From positions 1 through 27,281 of the forward strand of contig QYQC01000165.1 in assembly GCA_007280315.1 (NCBI GenBank): DNA of 27,281 nt, read 5' to 3'. Below, piece after piece: positions 14,903 through 23,531 of this stretch. The notes beneath the pieces were generated by a model. The model worked only from the letters and a program-made list of their open reading frames with translations, did no database searches and had not been told where the DNA came from. The stretch is from Betaproteobacteria bacterium. Lineage in GTDB: Bacteria; Pseudomonadota; Gammaproteobacteria; Burkholderiales; SG8-39. Positions within the stretch are counted from its first letter, which is position 1. The number at the start of each line of letters is the position of its first letter. Both the position numbers and the translations under genes were made by a program.

Positions 14903-15346
14903 CTACTTGATCGCCGCTTGCGCTTCGTTGGCGGACCGACGCTGGCGCTCGATCAGCTTGAGCATGGTATCCACCGTTATCGAACGGAAAGTCGCTTTGG
15001 CGATTTCGTCGACTTCCTCCATGACCGCGGCAATGGCGCGTCCGACCTCGCTCGACGCGTCGAATTCGTCGCTCTCGCCGGTGCGGGTGCTGATGTCCTC
15101 GAACAAATCGATCACGTCCATCAGCGTCAGGCGCCGGGCGTTGCCGCTGAAGCGGTAGCCGCCGCCGACGCCGCGCGCCGATTCAACCAGGCCGGCGCGC
15201 CCCAGTTCGCGCAGCACCTTGGCCAGGTGGTGGGTGGAGGCGCCGTATTTTTCGGCGATTTCCGCAGCCGATAGCTGCCGCCCCGGGTTGGCGGCGAATT
15301 CGAGCACACTGTAGAGCGCGAGGCTGGTGCCTTTTTGCAGTTTCAT
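14903..15346 (-). CDS. badM: Rrf2-family transcriptional regulator, BadM-like
   Basis: The 147-aa protein has the Rrf2 winged-helix domain: LSAAEIAEKYGASTHHLAKV and LVESARGVGGGYRF (residues about 25-75), then a dimerisation helix. Unlike IscR, NsrR or RsrR it contains no cysteine at all, so it cannot bind an iron-sulfur cluster and should respond to a small molecule. In Rhodopseudomonas palustris the cysteine-independent Rrf2 protein BadM represses benzoyl-CoA reductase genes, and BadL, a GNAT enzyme, is its partner. The same pairing is seen here, with a GNAT gene 13 bp upstream. Both genes diverge from the ABC operon at 16061, a likely target. The symbol rests on family and neighbourhood, not on a full alignment. 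Confidence 0.7.
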   Translation of the reverse strand: MKLQKGTSLALYSVLEFAANPGRQLSAAEIAEKYGASTHHLAKVLRELGRAGLVESARGVGGGYRFSGNARRLTLMDVIDLFEDISTRTGESDEFDASSEVGRAIAAVMEEVDEIAKATFRSITVDTMLKLIERQRRSANEAQAAIK

Positions 15347-15359
15347 GATCGGTTCAAGG

Positions 15360-15863
15360 TCACAATCGGTCCAGATCCATTTCCAGCGGAATGAACTGGG
15401 CCGCCATCATGCCCTGGCTGCGGAAGAACGACAGCACCAGGCTGTTGTCGCGCGCAAGCAGGGTGCGTACCTTGTTCACGCCGCCGTGGCGAAAACCGTC
15501 GCAGATCGCCTCCAACATGCGCGTACCGACGCCGGCCAGGCGGGCGTCCGCGCGCACGCTCAGACCGAACACCCAGCCGCAGGGCGCGGAGCCGAATTCC
15601 CAGTCGCGTATTTCGCCGATAATAAAACCCTGTATGACATCTCCGGATTCGGCCACCAGAAACAGGCGCTGCCGCGTGCGCCCGCCGCCGTAGCGATGAA
15701 ACAGTTCGTACCAGTAGTCCGTCTTTTCTATACCGGTTACTCCGGCGTCGATGGCGATTACCTGGCCCAGGTCGGCGGCCTCTGCCGGCCGTATGCGCAA
15801 CTCAGGCGCTTCTGCGTTCTGCGCCTGAGCTTTGCTCACACCGCTTCCACGGCCTTGTCCCAC
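15360..15863 (-). CDS. badL: GNAT-family N-acetyltransferase, BadL-like
   Basis: The product is 167 aa. The GNAT acetyl-CoA motif is seen as VFGLSVRADARLAGVGTRML, with the RxxGxG core RLAGVG, followed by a C-terminal strand and helix with SFFRSQGM. The start is GTG at 15863, preceded on the minus strand by AGAGGA 9 nt away; a second in-frame GTG at 15839 would remove eight residues. It is followed after 13 bp by the Rrf2 gene, presumably in one operon. R. palustris BadL acetylates aminobenzoates, and the acetamidobenzoates relieve BadM repression. This gene may do the same, but protein-lysine acetylation of a CoA ligase is an alternative GNAT role. Confidence 0.7.
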   Translation of the reverse strand: MGQGRGSGVSKAQAQNAEAPELRIRPAEAADLGQVIAIDAGVTGIEKTDYWYELFHRYGGGRTRQRLFLVAESGDVIQGFIIGEIRDWEFGSAPCGWVFGLSVRADARLAGVGTRMLEAICDGFRHGGVNKVRTLLARDNSLVLSFFRSQGMMAAQFIPLEMDLDRL

Positions 15864-15883
15864 GCCGAAATTCCTCTAAAAAG

Positions 15884-15897
15884 CTGATCTGGATCAA
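15884..15897. promoter_or_regulatory. FNR-like box between the GNAT gene and the ABC operon
   Basis: CTGATctggATCAA matches the FNR/Anr consensus TTGAT-N4-ATCAA at 9 of 10 defined bases. It lies 21 bp upstream of the GNAT start and 177 bp before the binding-protein start at 16061. A TATAAT at 15925-15930 lies downstream, placing the box about 41-47 bp before a likely rightward start site. That is close to the position where FNR activates transcription. The match is by eye; no scan of the whole genome background was possible. Confidence 0.5.
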
Positions 15898-16060
15898 AAA
15901 CAGTATTGAAGTACCAGATTACCATATAATTCGGTTTCGAGTCAGACTTGGGCTGTCGCCTGCGTCCGACGAACCTGGTGCGACCAGGCCGAAGGTGTTG
16001 CATACAACAAAAACCCGGCGGGTATGCGGTTGCGCATCCAACCACACTAAAGGAGGCATG

Positions 16061-17227
16061 ATGAAATCCACGCAAGCAACAACCAGCATCAAGCGCGGCT
16101 TTGCAGCGATTGCGGCAACCCTTGCATTGTTTTCTGCGTCCGCCGTGGCGCAGGAGCCGATCAAGATCGGTGCGTTCCTGTCGGTTACCGGCGGCGCGGC
16201 ATTCCTGGGCGATCCGGAACAGAAGACGCTCGAACTCTATGTCGCGAAAGTCAACGCCGCCGGCGGCGTTCTCGGTCGCAAGCTGCAGTTGGTTGCCTAC
16301 GATTCTGCGGGCGACGCGGAAAAAGCGCGCACCTTTACCAAACGGCTGATCGAGCAGGACAAGGTAGACGTGATCGTCGGCGGCTCGACCACCGGTGAGA
16401 CCATGGCTGTCGTGCCGCTGGTGGAAGCCGCCCAGATTCCGTTCATTTCCCTTGCCGGCGCGGTAGTGATCATCGAGCCGGTAAAGAAATGGGTGTTCAA
16501 GACTCCGCATACCGATCGCATGGCGTGCGAAAAGATTTTCATCGACATGCAGTCGCGCAAGTTCTCCAAGGTAGCGATGATTTCCGGTCCTGGCGGTTTC
16601 GACAAATCGATGCACGGCCAGTGCCTGGGCGTGGCGAAAAAATACGGCATTGAGGTCGTCGCGGACGAGACCTATGGTGGCGGCGATACCGATATGACAG
16701 CGCAGCTTACCAAAATCAAGAATACGGCCGGGGTGCAGGCGGTTCTCAACGCCGGATTCGGACAGGGGCCGGCGATAGTCACCAAGAACTACCGCCAGAT
16801 CGGCATCACCATGCCGCTGTACCAGTCCCACGGTGTCGCATCGAAGGAGTTCATCAAACTCGCCGGGGCTGCTGCCGAGGGCGTGCGTCTGCCGGCGGCG
16901 GCCTTGCTGGTGGCCGATGCCCTGCCTGCCAGCGACCCGCAACGCTCGGTGGTGGTGAACTACAGAAACGAATACGAGTCGCACTTCAAGTCCGAGGTGT
17001 CAACCTTCGGTGGCCATGCCTATGACGGTTTGATGATCGTGGTCGAGGCGATGAAAAAGGCTGGCGGCACAGACAAGGCGAAGGTGCGCGACGCCATCGA
17101 GGCCACGCACGGCTTCATGGGCACGGCGGGCGTATTCAACATGTCGGCGACCGACCATATGGGCCTGGACCTGAGCGCGTTTCGCATGCTCGAAGTCAAA
17201 GGCGGCAACTGGACTCTGGTCAAGTAA
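16061..17227 (+). CDS. ABC transporter substrate-binding protein, Liv type
   Basis: The 388-aa periplasmic binding protein has a Sec signal peptide (basic start, hydrophobic residues 13-25, cleavage after AVA at residue 30). The mature part opens with IKIGAFLSVTGGAAFLGDPE and contains VNAAGGVLGRKLQLVAYDSA, typical of the Liv class. It is related to the protein at 902 but retains the full-length loop. AGGAGG (16051-16056) is ideally placed for the ATG at 16061; the ATG at 16058 is too close. It heads a complete five-gene transporter operon. The ligand is unknown, and the neighbouring PadBCD-like genes suggest an aromatic acid such as phenylacetate or an aminobenzoate. Confidence 0.87.
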   Translation: MKSTQATTSIKRGFAAIAATLALFSASAVAQEPIKIGAFLSVTGGAAFLGDPEQKTLELYVAKVNAAGGVLGRKLQLVAYDSAGDAEKARTFTKRLIEQDKVDVIVGGSTTGETMAVVPLVEAAQIPFISLAGAVVIIEPVKKWVFKTPHTDRMACEKIFIDMQSRKFSKVAMISGPGGFDKSMHGQCLGVAKKYGIEVVADETYGGGDTDMTAQLTKIKNTAGVQAVLNAGFGQGPAIVTKNYRQIGITMPLYQSHGVASKEFIKLAGAAAEGVRLPAAALLVADALPASDPQRSVVVNYRNEYESHFKSEVSTFGGHAYDGLMIVVEAMKKAGGTDKAKVRDAIEATHGFMGTAGVFNMSATDHMGLDLSAFRMLEVKGGNWTLVK

Positions 17228-17263
17228 GCAGCGTCCGGCAGCAATGGGGAAGGTGGGCGAGAC

Positions 17264-18139
17264 ATGAGCGCACAGTTCATGCAGTATCTGCTCACCGGCC
17301 TGACGGTGGGCGCGATCTATGCGCTGGTCGCGCTCGGCTTCTCCATCATATTCAACGCCAGCCACGTGATCAATTTCGCCCAGGGCGAATTCGTAATGAT
17401 CGGTGGCATGGCGAGCGTTTCGTTCACAGCGGCGGGCCTGCCCTACCTGCTGGCAATTCCGCTAGCTATCGCGGCGGCGGCGCTGGTCGGCCTGGCGCTG
17501 GAGAAGTTTGCGGTTGAGCCGGCGCGCGGCGCGTCGGTGGTGACACTGATCATTATCACCATCGGCGCGTCGATTTTTCTGCGCGGGCTGGCAATGGTGA
17601 TCTGGGACAAGCGGTTGCATCCGCTCAAGCCTTTCACCGGCGATACGCCGATCGCAATAGCGGGCGCTACTATCCTGCCGCAGAGCCTGTGGGTGCTGGG
17701 GGTGACGCTGGCGATCGTGCTTGCGCTGTCCTGGTTTTTCGGCCGCACGCTGCTGGGGAAGGCAATGCTGGCAACGTCCCACAACCGCCTCGCGGCGCAG
17801 CTGGTGGGCATCAACGTGCGCAGGGTATTGTTTCTGTCGTTCGGTCTGTCGGCGGCGCTGGGTGCGGTTGCCGGCATCCTGATCGCGCCGATCACGACTA
17901 CCTCCTATGATGTCGGTGTAATGCTGGGGCTGAAGGGTTTCGCCGCGGCGATTCTCGGCGGCCTGGGGAGCGGCGTCGGTGCAGTGGTCGGCGGTCTCGT
18001 GCTGGGCATCGCCGAAACCATGAGCGCGGGCTATCTGTCCTCCGCGTACAAGGATGCCATTGCCTTCGTGATCATCCTCGCCGTGTTGTTTTTCATGCCG
18101 AGCGGATTATTCGGCAAACGCGACGGCGAACGCGTTTAG
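17264..18139 (+). CDS. livH: ABC transporter permease, LivH family (second system)
   Basis: The 291-aa polytopic inner-membrane protein carries the LivH signatures YALVALGFSIIFNASHVINF and FAQGEFVMIGGMA near the N-terminus, and GGLGSGVGAVVGGLVLGIAE near the C-terminus. It lies 36 bp after the binding-protein gene, with a GA-rich ribosome-binding region (GGGAAGG, GGCGAG) before ATG. It is a paralogue of the permease at 11232, not a recent duplicate: the two differ widely in the periplasmic and central segments. Confidence 0.87.
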   Translation: MSAQFMQYLLTGLTVGAIYALVALGFSIIFNASHVINFAQGEFVMIGGMASVSFTAAGLPYLLAIPLAIAAAALVGLALEKFAVEPARGASVVTLIIITIGASIFLRGLAMVIWDKRLHPLKPFTGDTPIAIAGATILPQSLWVLGVTLAIVLALSWFFGRTLLGKAMLATSHNRLAAQLVGINVRRVLFLSFGLSAALGAVAGILIAPITTTSYDVGVMLGLKGFAAAILGGLGSGVGAVVGGLVLGIAETMSAGYLSSAYKDAIAFVIILAVLFFMPSGLFGKRDGERV

Positions 18140-18143
18140 GGCC

Positions 18144-19121
18144 ATGTTGTCGCGCCTAGCCTCGCCGCGTACCGGAGGACTCCTGGCGCTCGCAATCGTT
18201 ATCGCGCTGTTGCCGCTCGCGCTGGCCAACAAGTACTTCTACGATATCGCGGTTCTGGTGGGCCTGAACGCGATCGTCTGCGTCGGTCTGAATCTGCTTA
18301 TCGGTTACGCCGGGCAGATCAGCCTCGGCCATGCCGGATTTTTCGGTCTGGGCGCTTACGGTTCGGCCATCCTCGCGTCGCGCTACGGCTGGCCGCCGCT
18401 GGCGGCGATGCTCACCACTACGCTGGCGGTGGCGGCGCTAGCCTACCTTGTGGGCCGGCCGATCCTGCGCCTGAAAGGCCATTATCTCGCCATGGCCACG
18501 CTCGGCATGGGGATCATCGTCTACATGGTCATCACCACCGAGGACAGATTCACCGGAGGACCCGATGGCATTGCGGTGGTGCCGTTCAGCATCGGCGGGT
18601 TCGTGCTGCAGGGCGAGCGCATCTGGTACTGGGTCGTCGGTGTCCTGCTGCTCGCCGCGGTATGGCTCGCGCTCAACCTGATCGAGTCCCCGACCGGCCG
18701 GGCGCTGCGCGCGCTGCACAGTTCCGAAGTCGGCGCCGAGGTGGTCGGGATCAACGCGGCCGAACACAAGTTGCTGGTGTTCGTGATTTCCGCGGTGTTC
18801 GCTTCGGTTGCCGGCAGTCTGGCCGCGCACTACTCCGGGTTCGTTACACCGGGCAAGGTGGCGTTTCTGCATTCGATCGAACTGGTTACCATGGTGGTAT
18901 TCGGCGGCATGGCCTCAATCTTCGGCGCGGTGGTCGGCGCAGCCGCGCTCACCACCCTGCCACAGCTGCTGACGGTGTTCGAGGACTACGAAATGATGGT
19001 GTTCGGCGCGGTGATGATGGGTACCATGATTTTCTTGCCGCGCGGCGTGGTGCCGAGCATGGCGCGATTGTTCCAGACTCGGCGCAACGCGAGTTCCGAT
19101 GACAGGGCGGGCAGCGCATGA
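18144..19121 (+). CDS. livM: ABC transporter permease, LivM family (second system)
   Basis: The 325-aa membrane protein pairs with the LivH-type permease 4 bp upstream. The LivM core reads LLIGYAGQISLGHAGFFGLG near residue 50, and the EAA-like cytoplasmic region LHSSEVGAEVVGINAAEHK is near 190. The last 20 residues are polar and alanine/arginine-rich. It ends in an ATGA overlap with the ATPase gene. Confidence 0.87.
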   Translation: MLSRLASPRTGGLLALAIVIALLPLALANKYFYDIAVLVGLNAIVCVGLNLLIGYAGQISLGHAGFFGLGAYGSAILASRYGWPPLAAMLTTTLAVAALAYLVGRPILRLKGHYLAMATLGMGIIVYMVITTEDRFTGGPDGIAVVPFSIGGFVLQGERIWYWVVGVLLLAAVWLALNLIESPTGRALRALHSSEVGAEVVGINAAEHKLLVFVISAVFASVAGSLAAHYSGFVTPGKVAFLHSIELVTMVVFGGMASIFGAVVGAAALTTLPQLLTVFEDYEMMVFGAVMMGTMIFLPRGVVPSMARLFQTRRNASSDDRAGSA

Positions 19122-19945
19122 GCCTGCTCAGCGTCGAAGGCCTGGGAAAGAAATTCGGCGGCGTGAGCGCCGTGGACGATTTGAGCTTCGACATCCGGCC
19201 CGGCGCTGTGTACTCGATCATCGGCCCTAACGGTGCGGGCAAGACCACCCTGTTGAATCTGCTCACCGGCGTGTACCAGCCTTCCTCCGGGCGCATTGTT
19301 TTCGACGGGCACGATATGACGGGGCGTGCGCCCTATGAATATGCGCGCCAGGGCATCGCGCGCACGTTCCAGAATCTGCAGGTGTTCTTCAACATGAGCG
19401 CGCTCGAAAATGTGATGGTGGGACGCTATCTGCAGGAGCGCAGCGGGCTCGCGCGCGCGCTGCTGCGCGCGCCAGGCTTGGTGCGCGCCGAGCAAGCATG
19501 CCGTAATGAGGCGGCGGAATTGATGCGTTTCGTCGGCCTGCAGGACTACCTGTCGGCTGCGTCCGACGCGATGCCCTATGGCGCGCTAAAGCGCCTTGAA
19601 ATCGCGCGCGCGCTTGCGACCAGACCGAAAATGATGCTGCTCGACGAGCCCGCCGCCGGCCTCAATCCCACCGAGGCGCTCGAACTCGACGACCTGATCG
19701 GCAGGCTCACCGGCCGTGGCATAACCGTGGTGCTGGTCGAGCACAATATGCGGTTGGTGATGGGTGTGTCCGATCACATCCTGGTACTCGATTACGGGCG
19801 CAAGCTCGCCGAAGGCTCGGCGCAGGCGGTGCGCAACGATCCGAAGGTGATAGCCGCATATCTGGGAGGCGAAGTATCGCCGGACAGCACCTATGGCGAA
19901 ACCGTCGCGGGCGCCGTTGCACAGGCGGTGGAGATGCATCGATGA
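19118..19945 (+). CDS. livG: ABC transporter ATP-binding protein, LivG family (second system)
   Basis: This 275-aa ATPase has Walker A IGPNGAGKTTLLNLLTG, Walker B MMLLDEPAAGLNP and H-loop VLVEHNM. The signature is the LivG-typical weak form MPYGALKRLEIARAL in place of LSGGQ. It is about 20 residues longer at the C-terminus than the LivG at 13122, with a tail rich in alanine, valine and threonine. Start and stop overlap both neighbours by ATGA or a similar arrangement. Confidence 0.87.
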   Translation: MSLLSVEGLGKKFGGVSAVDDLSFDIRPGAVYSIIGPNGAGKTTLLNLLTGVYQPSSGRIVFDGHDMTGRAPYEYARQGIARTFQNLQVFFNMSALENVMVGRYLQERSGLARALLRAPGLVRAEQACRNEAAELMRFVGLQDYLSAASDAMPYGALKRLEIARALATRPKMMLLDEPAAGLNPTEALELDDLIGRLTGRGITVVLVEHNMRLVMGVSDHILVLDYGRKLAEGSAQAVRNDPKVIAAYLGGEVSPDSTYGETVAGAVAQAVEMHR

Positions 19946-20646
19946 TGCTCGAAGTCGAAGGGCTTGGCAGCCATTACGGTCGCATTCCTGCGTTGAAGGG
20001 CATCGAGCTGCACGTGGGCGAAGGCGAATTGGTGGCCCTGGTCGGCGCCAATGGCGCAGGCAAGACGACGCTGCTGCGTGCGCTCTCGGGCGTGCAGCCG
20101 GTGAGCGCGGGACGGGTGCGCTTCGAGGGCGCAGACATCACCGCCGCCGCTCCGGACAAGCGGGTGCGCCTCGGCATTGTTCAGGTACCCGAGGGACGGC
20201 AGGTGTTCGCGCCGCTCTCCGTCGAAGACAATCTGCGTCTGGGCGCATATCTGCGCAGCAAGGCGGAAGCGGCAGTGGGGATCGAGCGGGTGTACGCGAT
20301 GTTCCCGGCACTGAAACAAAAACGCCGCGAGCCGGCCGGGGCGCTCTCAGGTGGACAGCAGCAGATGCTTGCCATGGGGCGCGGGCTGATGGCGCTGCCG
20401 CGACTGCTGTTGCTCGACGAGCCCAGCATGGGGCTGGCGCCCAAGTTGGTGGAGGAGATTTTCGCCTGCGTGCGCGCGCTGAAGACCGCCAGGACCACGA
20501 TATTCCTGGTAGACCAGAACGCGCGGGCGGCGCTGGCCGTCGCCGATCGCGGCTATGTGCTCGAGACCGGCCGCGTCGTGCTCTCCGGCAGCGGCGCTGA
20601 ATTGCTCGAAAACGAACAGGTGAAAGAGGCTTACCTTGGCATGTGA
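19942..20646 (+). CDS. livF: ABC transporter ATP-binding protein, LivF family (second system)
   Basis: This 234-aa ATPase is the second nucleotide-binding subunit. Walker A is VGANGAGKTTLLRALSG, the signature LSGGQQQMLAMGRGL and Walker B LLLLDEPSMGLAP. The H-loop position is the LivF-typical glutamine in LVDQN. It is the last gene of the transporter operon. No terminator hairpin was found in the 134 bp to the next gene, so read-through into the PadB-like gene is possible. Confidence 0.88.
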   Translation: MMLEVEGLGSHYGRIPALKGIELHVGEGELVALVGANGAGKTTLLRALSGVQPVSAGRVRFEGADITAAAPDKRVRLGIVQVPEGRQVFAPLSVEDNLRLGAYLRSKAEAAVGIERVYAMFPALKQKRREPAGALSGGQQQMLAMGRGLMALPRLLLLDEPSMGLAPKLVEEIFACVRALKTARTTIFLVDQNARAALAVADRGYVLETGRVVLSGSGAELLENEQVKEAYLGM

Positions 20647-20668
20647 GCCCGCGGGATTTGCACCGGAG

Positions 20669-20682
20669 TTAATTTGGATCAA
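20669..20682. promoter_or_regulatory. FNR-like box upstream of the PadBCD-like genes
   Basis: TTAATttggATCAA matches TTGAT-N4-ATCAA at 9 of 10 defined bases. If FNR bound here as a class II activator (centre at -41.5), the -10 would fall at 20705-20710, where TTGGAT gives a weak match. The box sits in the only gap before the molybdenum-enzyme operon, a sensible place for anaerobic control. No other good -35/-10 pair was seen in the gap. Confidence 0.55.
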
Positions 20683-20754
20683 AGTCTGGCGACTGGCTCT
20701 GTGTTTGGATTGGCACCCAGGGGCGGCGAACCTGAAACAGCGGGGGGATAGGCG

Positions 20755-20784
20755 ATGAATGCGCACAAGGCGGGATTGAAATGA
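20755..20784 (+). other. Possible 9-codon upstream reading frame overlapping the padB-like start
   Basis: ATG at 20755 opens a 9-codon frame (MNAHKAGLK) whose TGA overlaps the ATG at 20781 as ATGA. A GGGGGGAT stretch lies upstream of it at 20742-20749. It could couple translation of the large subunit, or it could be an accident. There is no independent support. Confidence 0.25.
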
Positions 20785-23531
20785 ACGCGCCGGAGAAGGC
20801 GGCTACGACGCTCACGTCGTCCGGAAAGCGCGCGACCTACTGCTACCAGTGTGTGGCCGGTCCGGATTTGCTCACTGTAAGAGTTGTGGACGGCGTCGCC
20901 ACGGAGGTGGAGCCGAACTTTGGTGCGTGCAGCGTGCATCCGGGCGGCGGCAAGGTGTGTGTGAAGGCCTACGGCCTGATTCAAAAAACGTACAACCCGA
21001 ATCGCGTGCTCACGCCGATGCGGCGCAGCAACCCGAAAAAAGGCAGGGACGAGAATCCGGGGTTCGTTCCCATTTCCTGGGACGAGGCGCTAGACACCAT
21101 TGCCGCCAAACTGCGTTCTGTCAGGGAGGCCGGCCTGCTCGACGCGTCCGGTTATCCCAAGCTCGCCGCGAATTTCGGCGGCGGCGGCACACCGCAGTCC
21201 TATATGGGCACGTTCCCGGCGTTTCTCGCGGCCTGGGGGCCGGTCGATATGGGATTCGGTTCGGGGCAGGGCGTGAAATGCACCCATTCCGAGCATTTGT
21301 ACGGCGAATTCTGGCACCGCGCGTTCACCGTGTGCCCGGACACGCCGATGTGCAATTACGTTATCTCCTGCGGCGCCAATTCAGAGGCGTCCGGCGGCGT
21401 GGTCGGCGTGTGGCGCCACGCCAATGCGCGCGAGCGCGGCATGAAGCGGGTGCAGATAGAGCCGCATCTGTCGATCACCGGCGCCTGCTCGGCCGAGTGG
21501 GTACCGATCCGGCCCAAGACCGATCCCGCGTTCCTCTACGCGCTGATCCATGTGATGCTGCACGAGGCCGGGCGCGAACGGCTCGACATCGAGTTTCTGA
21601 AGCAGCACAGCAACTCGCCCTATCTGGTCGGCGCAAACGGATTCTTCCTGCGCGATGCGGCGACGAAGAAGCCGTTGCTGTGGGATACCAAGCGCAATGC
21701 GGCGGTCGCGTTCGACACCGCGGGCTGCGATCCCGCGCTCGAAGGTGATTTTTCCTGCGATGCAATCGAGATCGGAGCGGACGGGGCGGTGCTGGCGCAG
21801 GGTCGCCTCGAGGGCAGCCCGTCATTTGCCAAGCTGGTCGAGCACATGCGGCCGTACTCACCCGATTGGGCCGCCGAAATTTGCGACGTGCCCGCCGCGA
21901 CCATGCGCCGCGTCGCCAACGAGTACCTCGACCACGCGCAGGTCGGGGCCACAATTGAAATCGAAGGTAAAACGCTGCCTTACCGCCCGGTGTCGGTGAG
22001 TCTGGGCAAGACTGTGAACAACGGCTGGGGCGGCTTCGAGTGCGTATGGGCGCGCACCCTGCTCGCGGTGCTCATCGGGGGACTGGAAGTCCCCGGCGGC
22101 ACACTCGGCACGACGGTACGGCTGAATCGTCCGTTGTCGGAGCGGCACGAGAGCGTGACACCGGGGCCGGATGGTTTCATGCACTACCCGATGAATCCCA
22201 CAGACCGCGAGCACTGGAGTTCGCGGCCGAACATCCGCAACGCCTACCGCACCATGGTGCCGCTCGCCGCCAACGGGCCGTGGAGCCAGGCGCTCGGGCC
22301 AACGCACTTCTCCTGGATGTTTCAAAAAGAGACACCCAAGGGTCTGCCGACCGTCACATTGCCCGAAGTCTGGTTTGTCTATCGCACCAATCCGGCGATT
22401 TCCTTCTGGGACACCAAGGGCGTTTCCGCGACCATGGCGCGCTTTCCATTCGTGGTCGCGATGGCCTATACACGCGACGAAACCAACCACATGGCCGATA
22501 TCCTGCTGCCGGATGCGACCGACCTGGAGAGCCTGCAGTTGATTCGTATCGGCGGCTCCAAGTACATCGAGCAGTTCTGGGAGCACGAAGGCTACGCATT
22601 GCGCCAGCCCGTCGTCGCAGCGCAGGGCGAGGCGCGCGATTTTACCGATATCGCCACAGAGCTTGCGCGCCGCAGCGGCCTGCTGGAGCAATACAACGCC
22701 GCGATCAACCGCGGCGCCGGCGGCGTGCCGCTCAAAGGCGCGAGCTGGGATTTTTCGCTCGATCCCGCACGCGTCCACGACCGCGACGAAATCTGGGACG
22801 CGGTGTGCAAAGCGGCCAGCGCCGAACTGAGCGAGGGCAAGGAGGTGCATGACCTCGCCTGGTGGAAGGAGCACGGCCTCGCCACCAAACCGTTCGCGCA
22901 CGCCGACTGGTATCTGTTTCCCACACTGGCCAGACAGGGCCTGCGTTTCGAACTGCCGTATCAGGAGCGGCTGTTCCGGATCGGAAAAGAGCTCGGCAAC
23001 CGCCTGCACGAAAACGACATGCACTGGTGGGACGAGCAGCTGTCCGAATATCAGACGTTGCCGAAGTGGAAGGATTTTCCCGGTATTTGGGAAAAGTCCC
23101 TGCTGAAAATGGGCGGCACGACCAAGGATTTTCCGTTCTGGCTCATCACTTCACGCAGCATGCAGTACTCCTGGGGCAACAACGTCGGCATCCAGATGAT
23201 CCGCGAAGTCGCCGACAACATTTCAGGCCATCGCGGTGTGATCATCAACACCGGCACCGCAGAAAAATTCGGCATCACCGAAGGCGACCAGGTCGAGATC
23301 GCCACGCCGTTGAACAATGTCAGCGCCAGGGCCGTGGTGCGCCAGGGCATACGCCCGGATACGTTGCTGCTGATCGGACAGTTCAGTCACTGGGCGACGC
23401 CATACGCCAAGGATTTCGGCGTGCCCAGCATGAATTCGCTGGTGCCGATGTCGCTGGAGCTGACCGATGCCACCGGCTCGGGCGCCGATGTGGTGCGCGT
23501 GAGCCTGAAACGCACCGGGGGTGAAAAATGA
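20781..23531 (+). CDS. padB: Molybdopterin oxidoreductase large subunit, phenylacetyl-CoA:acceptor oxidoreductase PadB-like
   Basis: This 916-aa protein of the DMSO-reductase superfamily opens with an iron-sulfur segment (C21-Y-Q-C24 and C60 in KVCVKAYG), then GFVPISWDEALDTIA near residue 95. C50 is extra, and the usual third cysteine (CxxCxxxC) is proline 28. C167 is a candidate molybdenum ligand by position, weakly supported. The molybdopterin-binding C-terminal domain begins near 780 (FWLITSRSMQYSWG). There is no Tat signal, so it stays cytoplasmic, as needed for a CoA-ester substrate. The CYQCVAGPDLLTV opening and the B-C-D gene order match PadB of Thauera, which oxidises phenylacetyl-CoA to phenylglyoxylate without oxygen. 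Another CoA-ester or aromatic hydroxylase of this superfamily is the alternative. Confidence 0.68.
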   Translation: MNAPEKAATTLTSSGKRATYCYQCVAGPDLLTVRVVDGVATEVEPNFGACSVHPGGGKVCVKAYGLIQKTYNPNRVLTPMRRSNPKKGRDENPGFVPISWDEALDTIAAKLRSVREAGLLDASGYPKLAANFGGGGTPQSYMGTFPAFLAAWGPVDMGFGSGQGVKCTHSEHLYGEFWHRAFTVCPDTPMCNYVISCGANSEASGGVVGVWRHANARERGMKRVQIEPHLSITGACSAEWVPIRPKTDPAFLYALIHVMLHEAGRERLDIEFLKQHSNSPYLVGANGFFLRDAATKKPLLWDTKRNAAVAFDTAGCDPALEGDFSCDAIEIGADGAVLAQGRLEGSPSFAKLVEHMRPYSPDWAAEICDVPAATMRRVANEYLDHAQVGATIEIEGKTLPYRPVSVSLGKTVNNGWGGFECVWARTLLAVLIGGLEVPGGTLGTTVRLNRPLSERHESVTPGPDGFMHYPMNPTDREHWSSRPNIRNAYRTMVPLAANGPWSQALGPTHFSWMFQKETPKGLPTVTLPEVWFVYRTNPAISFWDTKGVSATMARFPFVVAMAYTRDETNHMADILLPDATDLESLQLIRIGGSKYIEQFWEHEGYALRQPVVAAQGEARDFTDIATELARRSGLLEQYNAAINRGAGGVPLKGASWDFSLDPARVHDRDEIWDAVCKAASAELSEGKEVHDLAWWKEHGLATKPFAHADWYLFPTLARQGLRFELPYQERLFRIGKELGNRLHENDMHWWDEQLSEYQTLPKWKDFPGIWEKSLLKMGGTTKDFPFWLITSRSMQYSWGNNVGIQMIREVADNISGHRGVIINTGTAEKFGITEGDQVEIATPLNNVSARAVVRQGIRPDTLLLIGQFSHWATPYAKDFGVPSMNSLVPMSLELTDATGSGADVVRVSLKRTGGEK

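Noticed and set aside
15906..15930. TTGAAG and TATAAT as a sigma-70 promoter for the second ABC operon
   Set aside because: The spacer is only 13 bp, too short for a normal promoter; the TATAAT may instead work with an activator at the FNR-like box.
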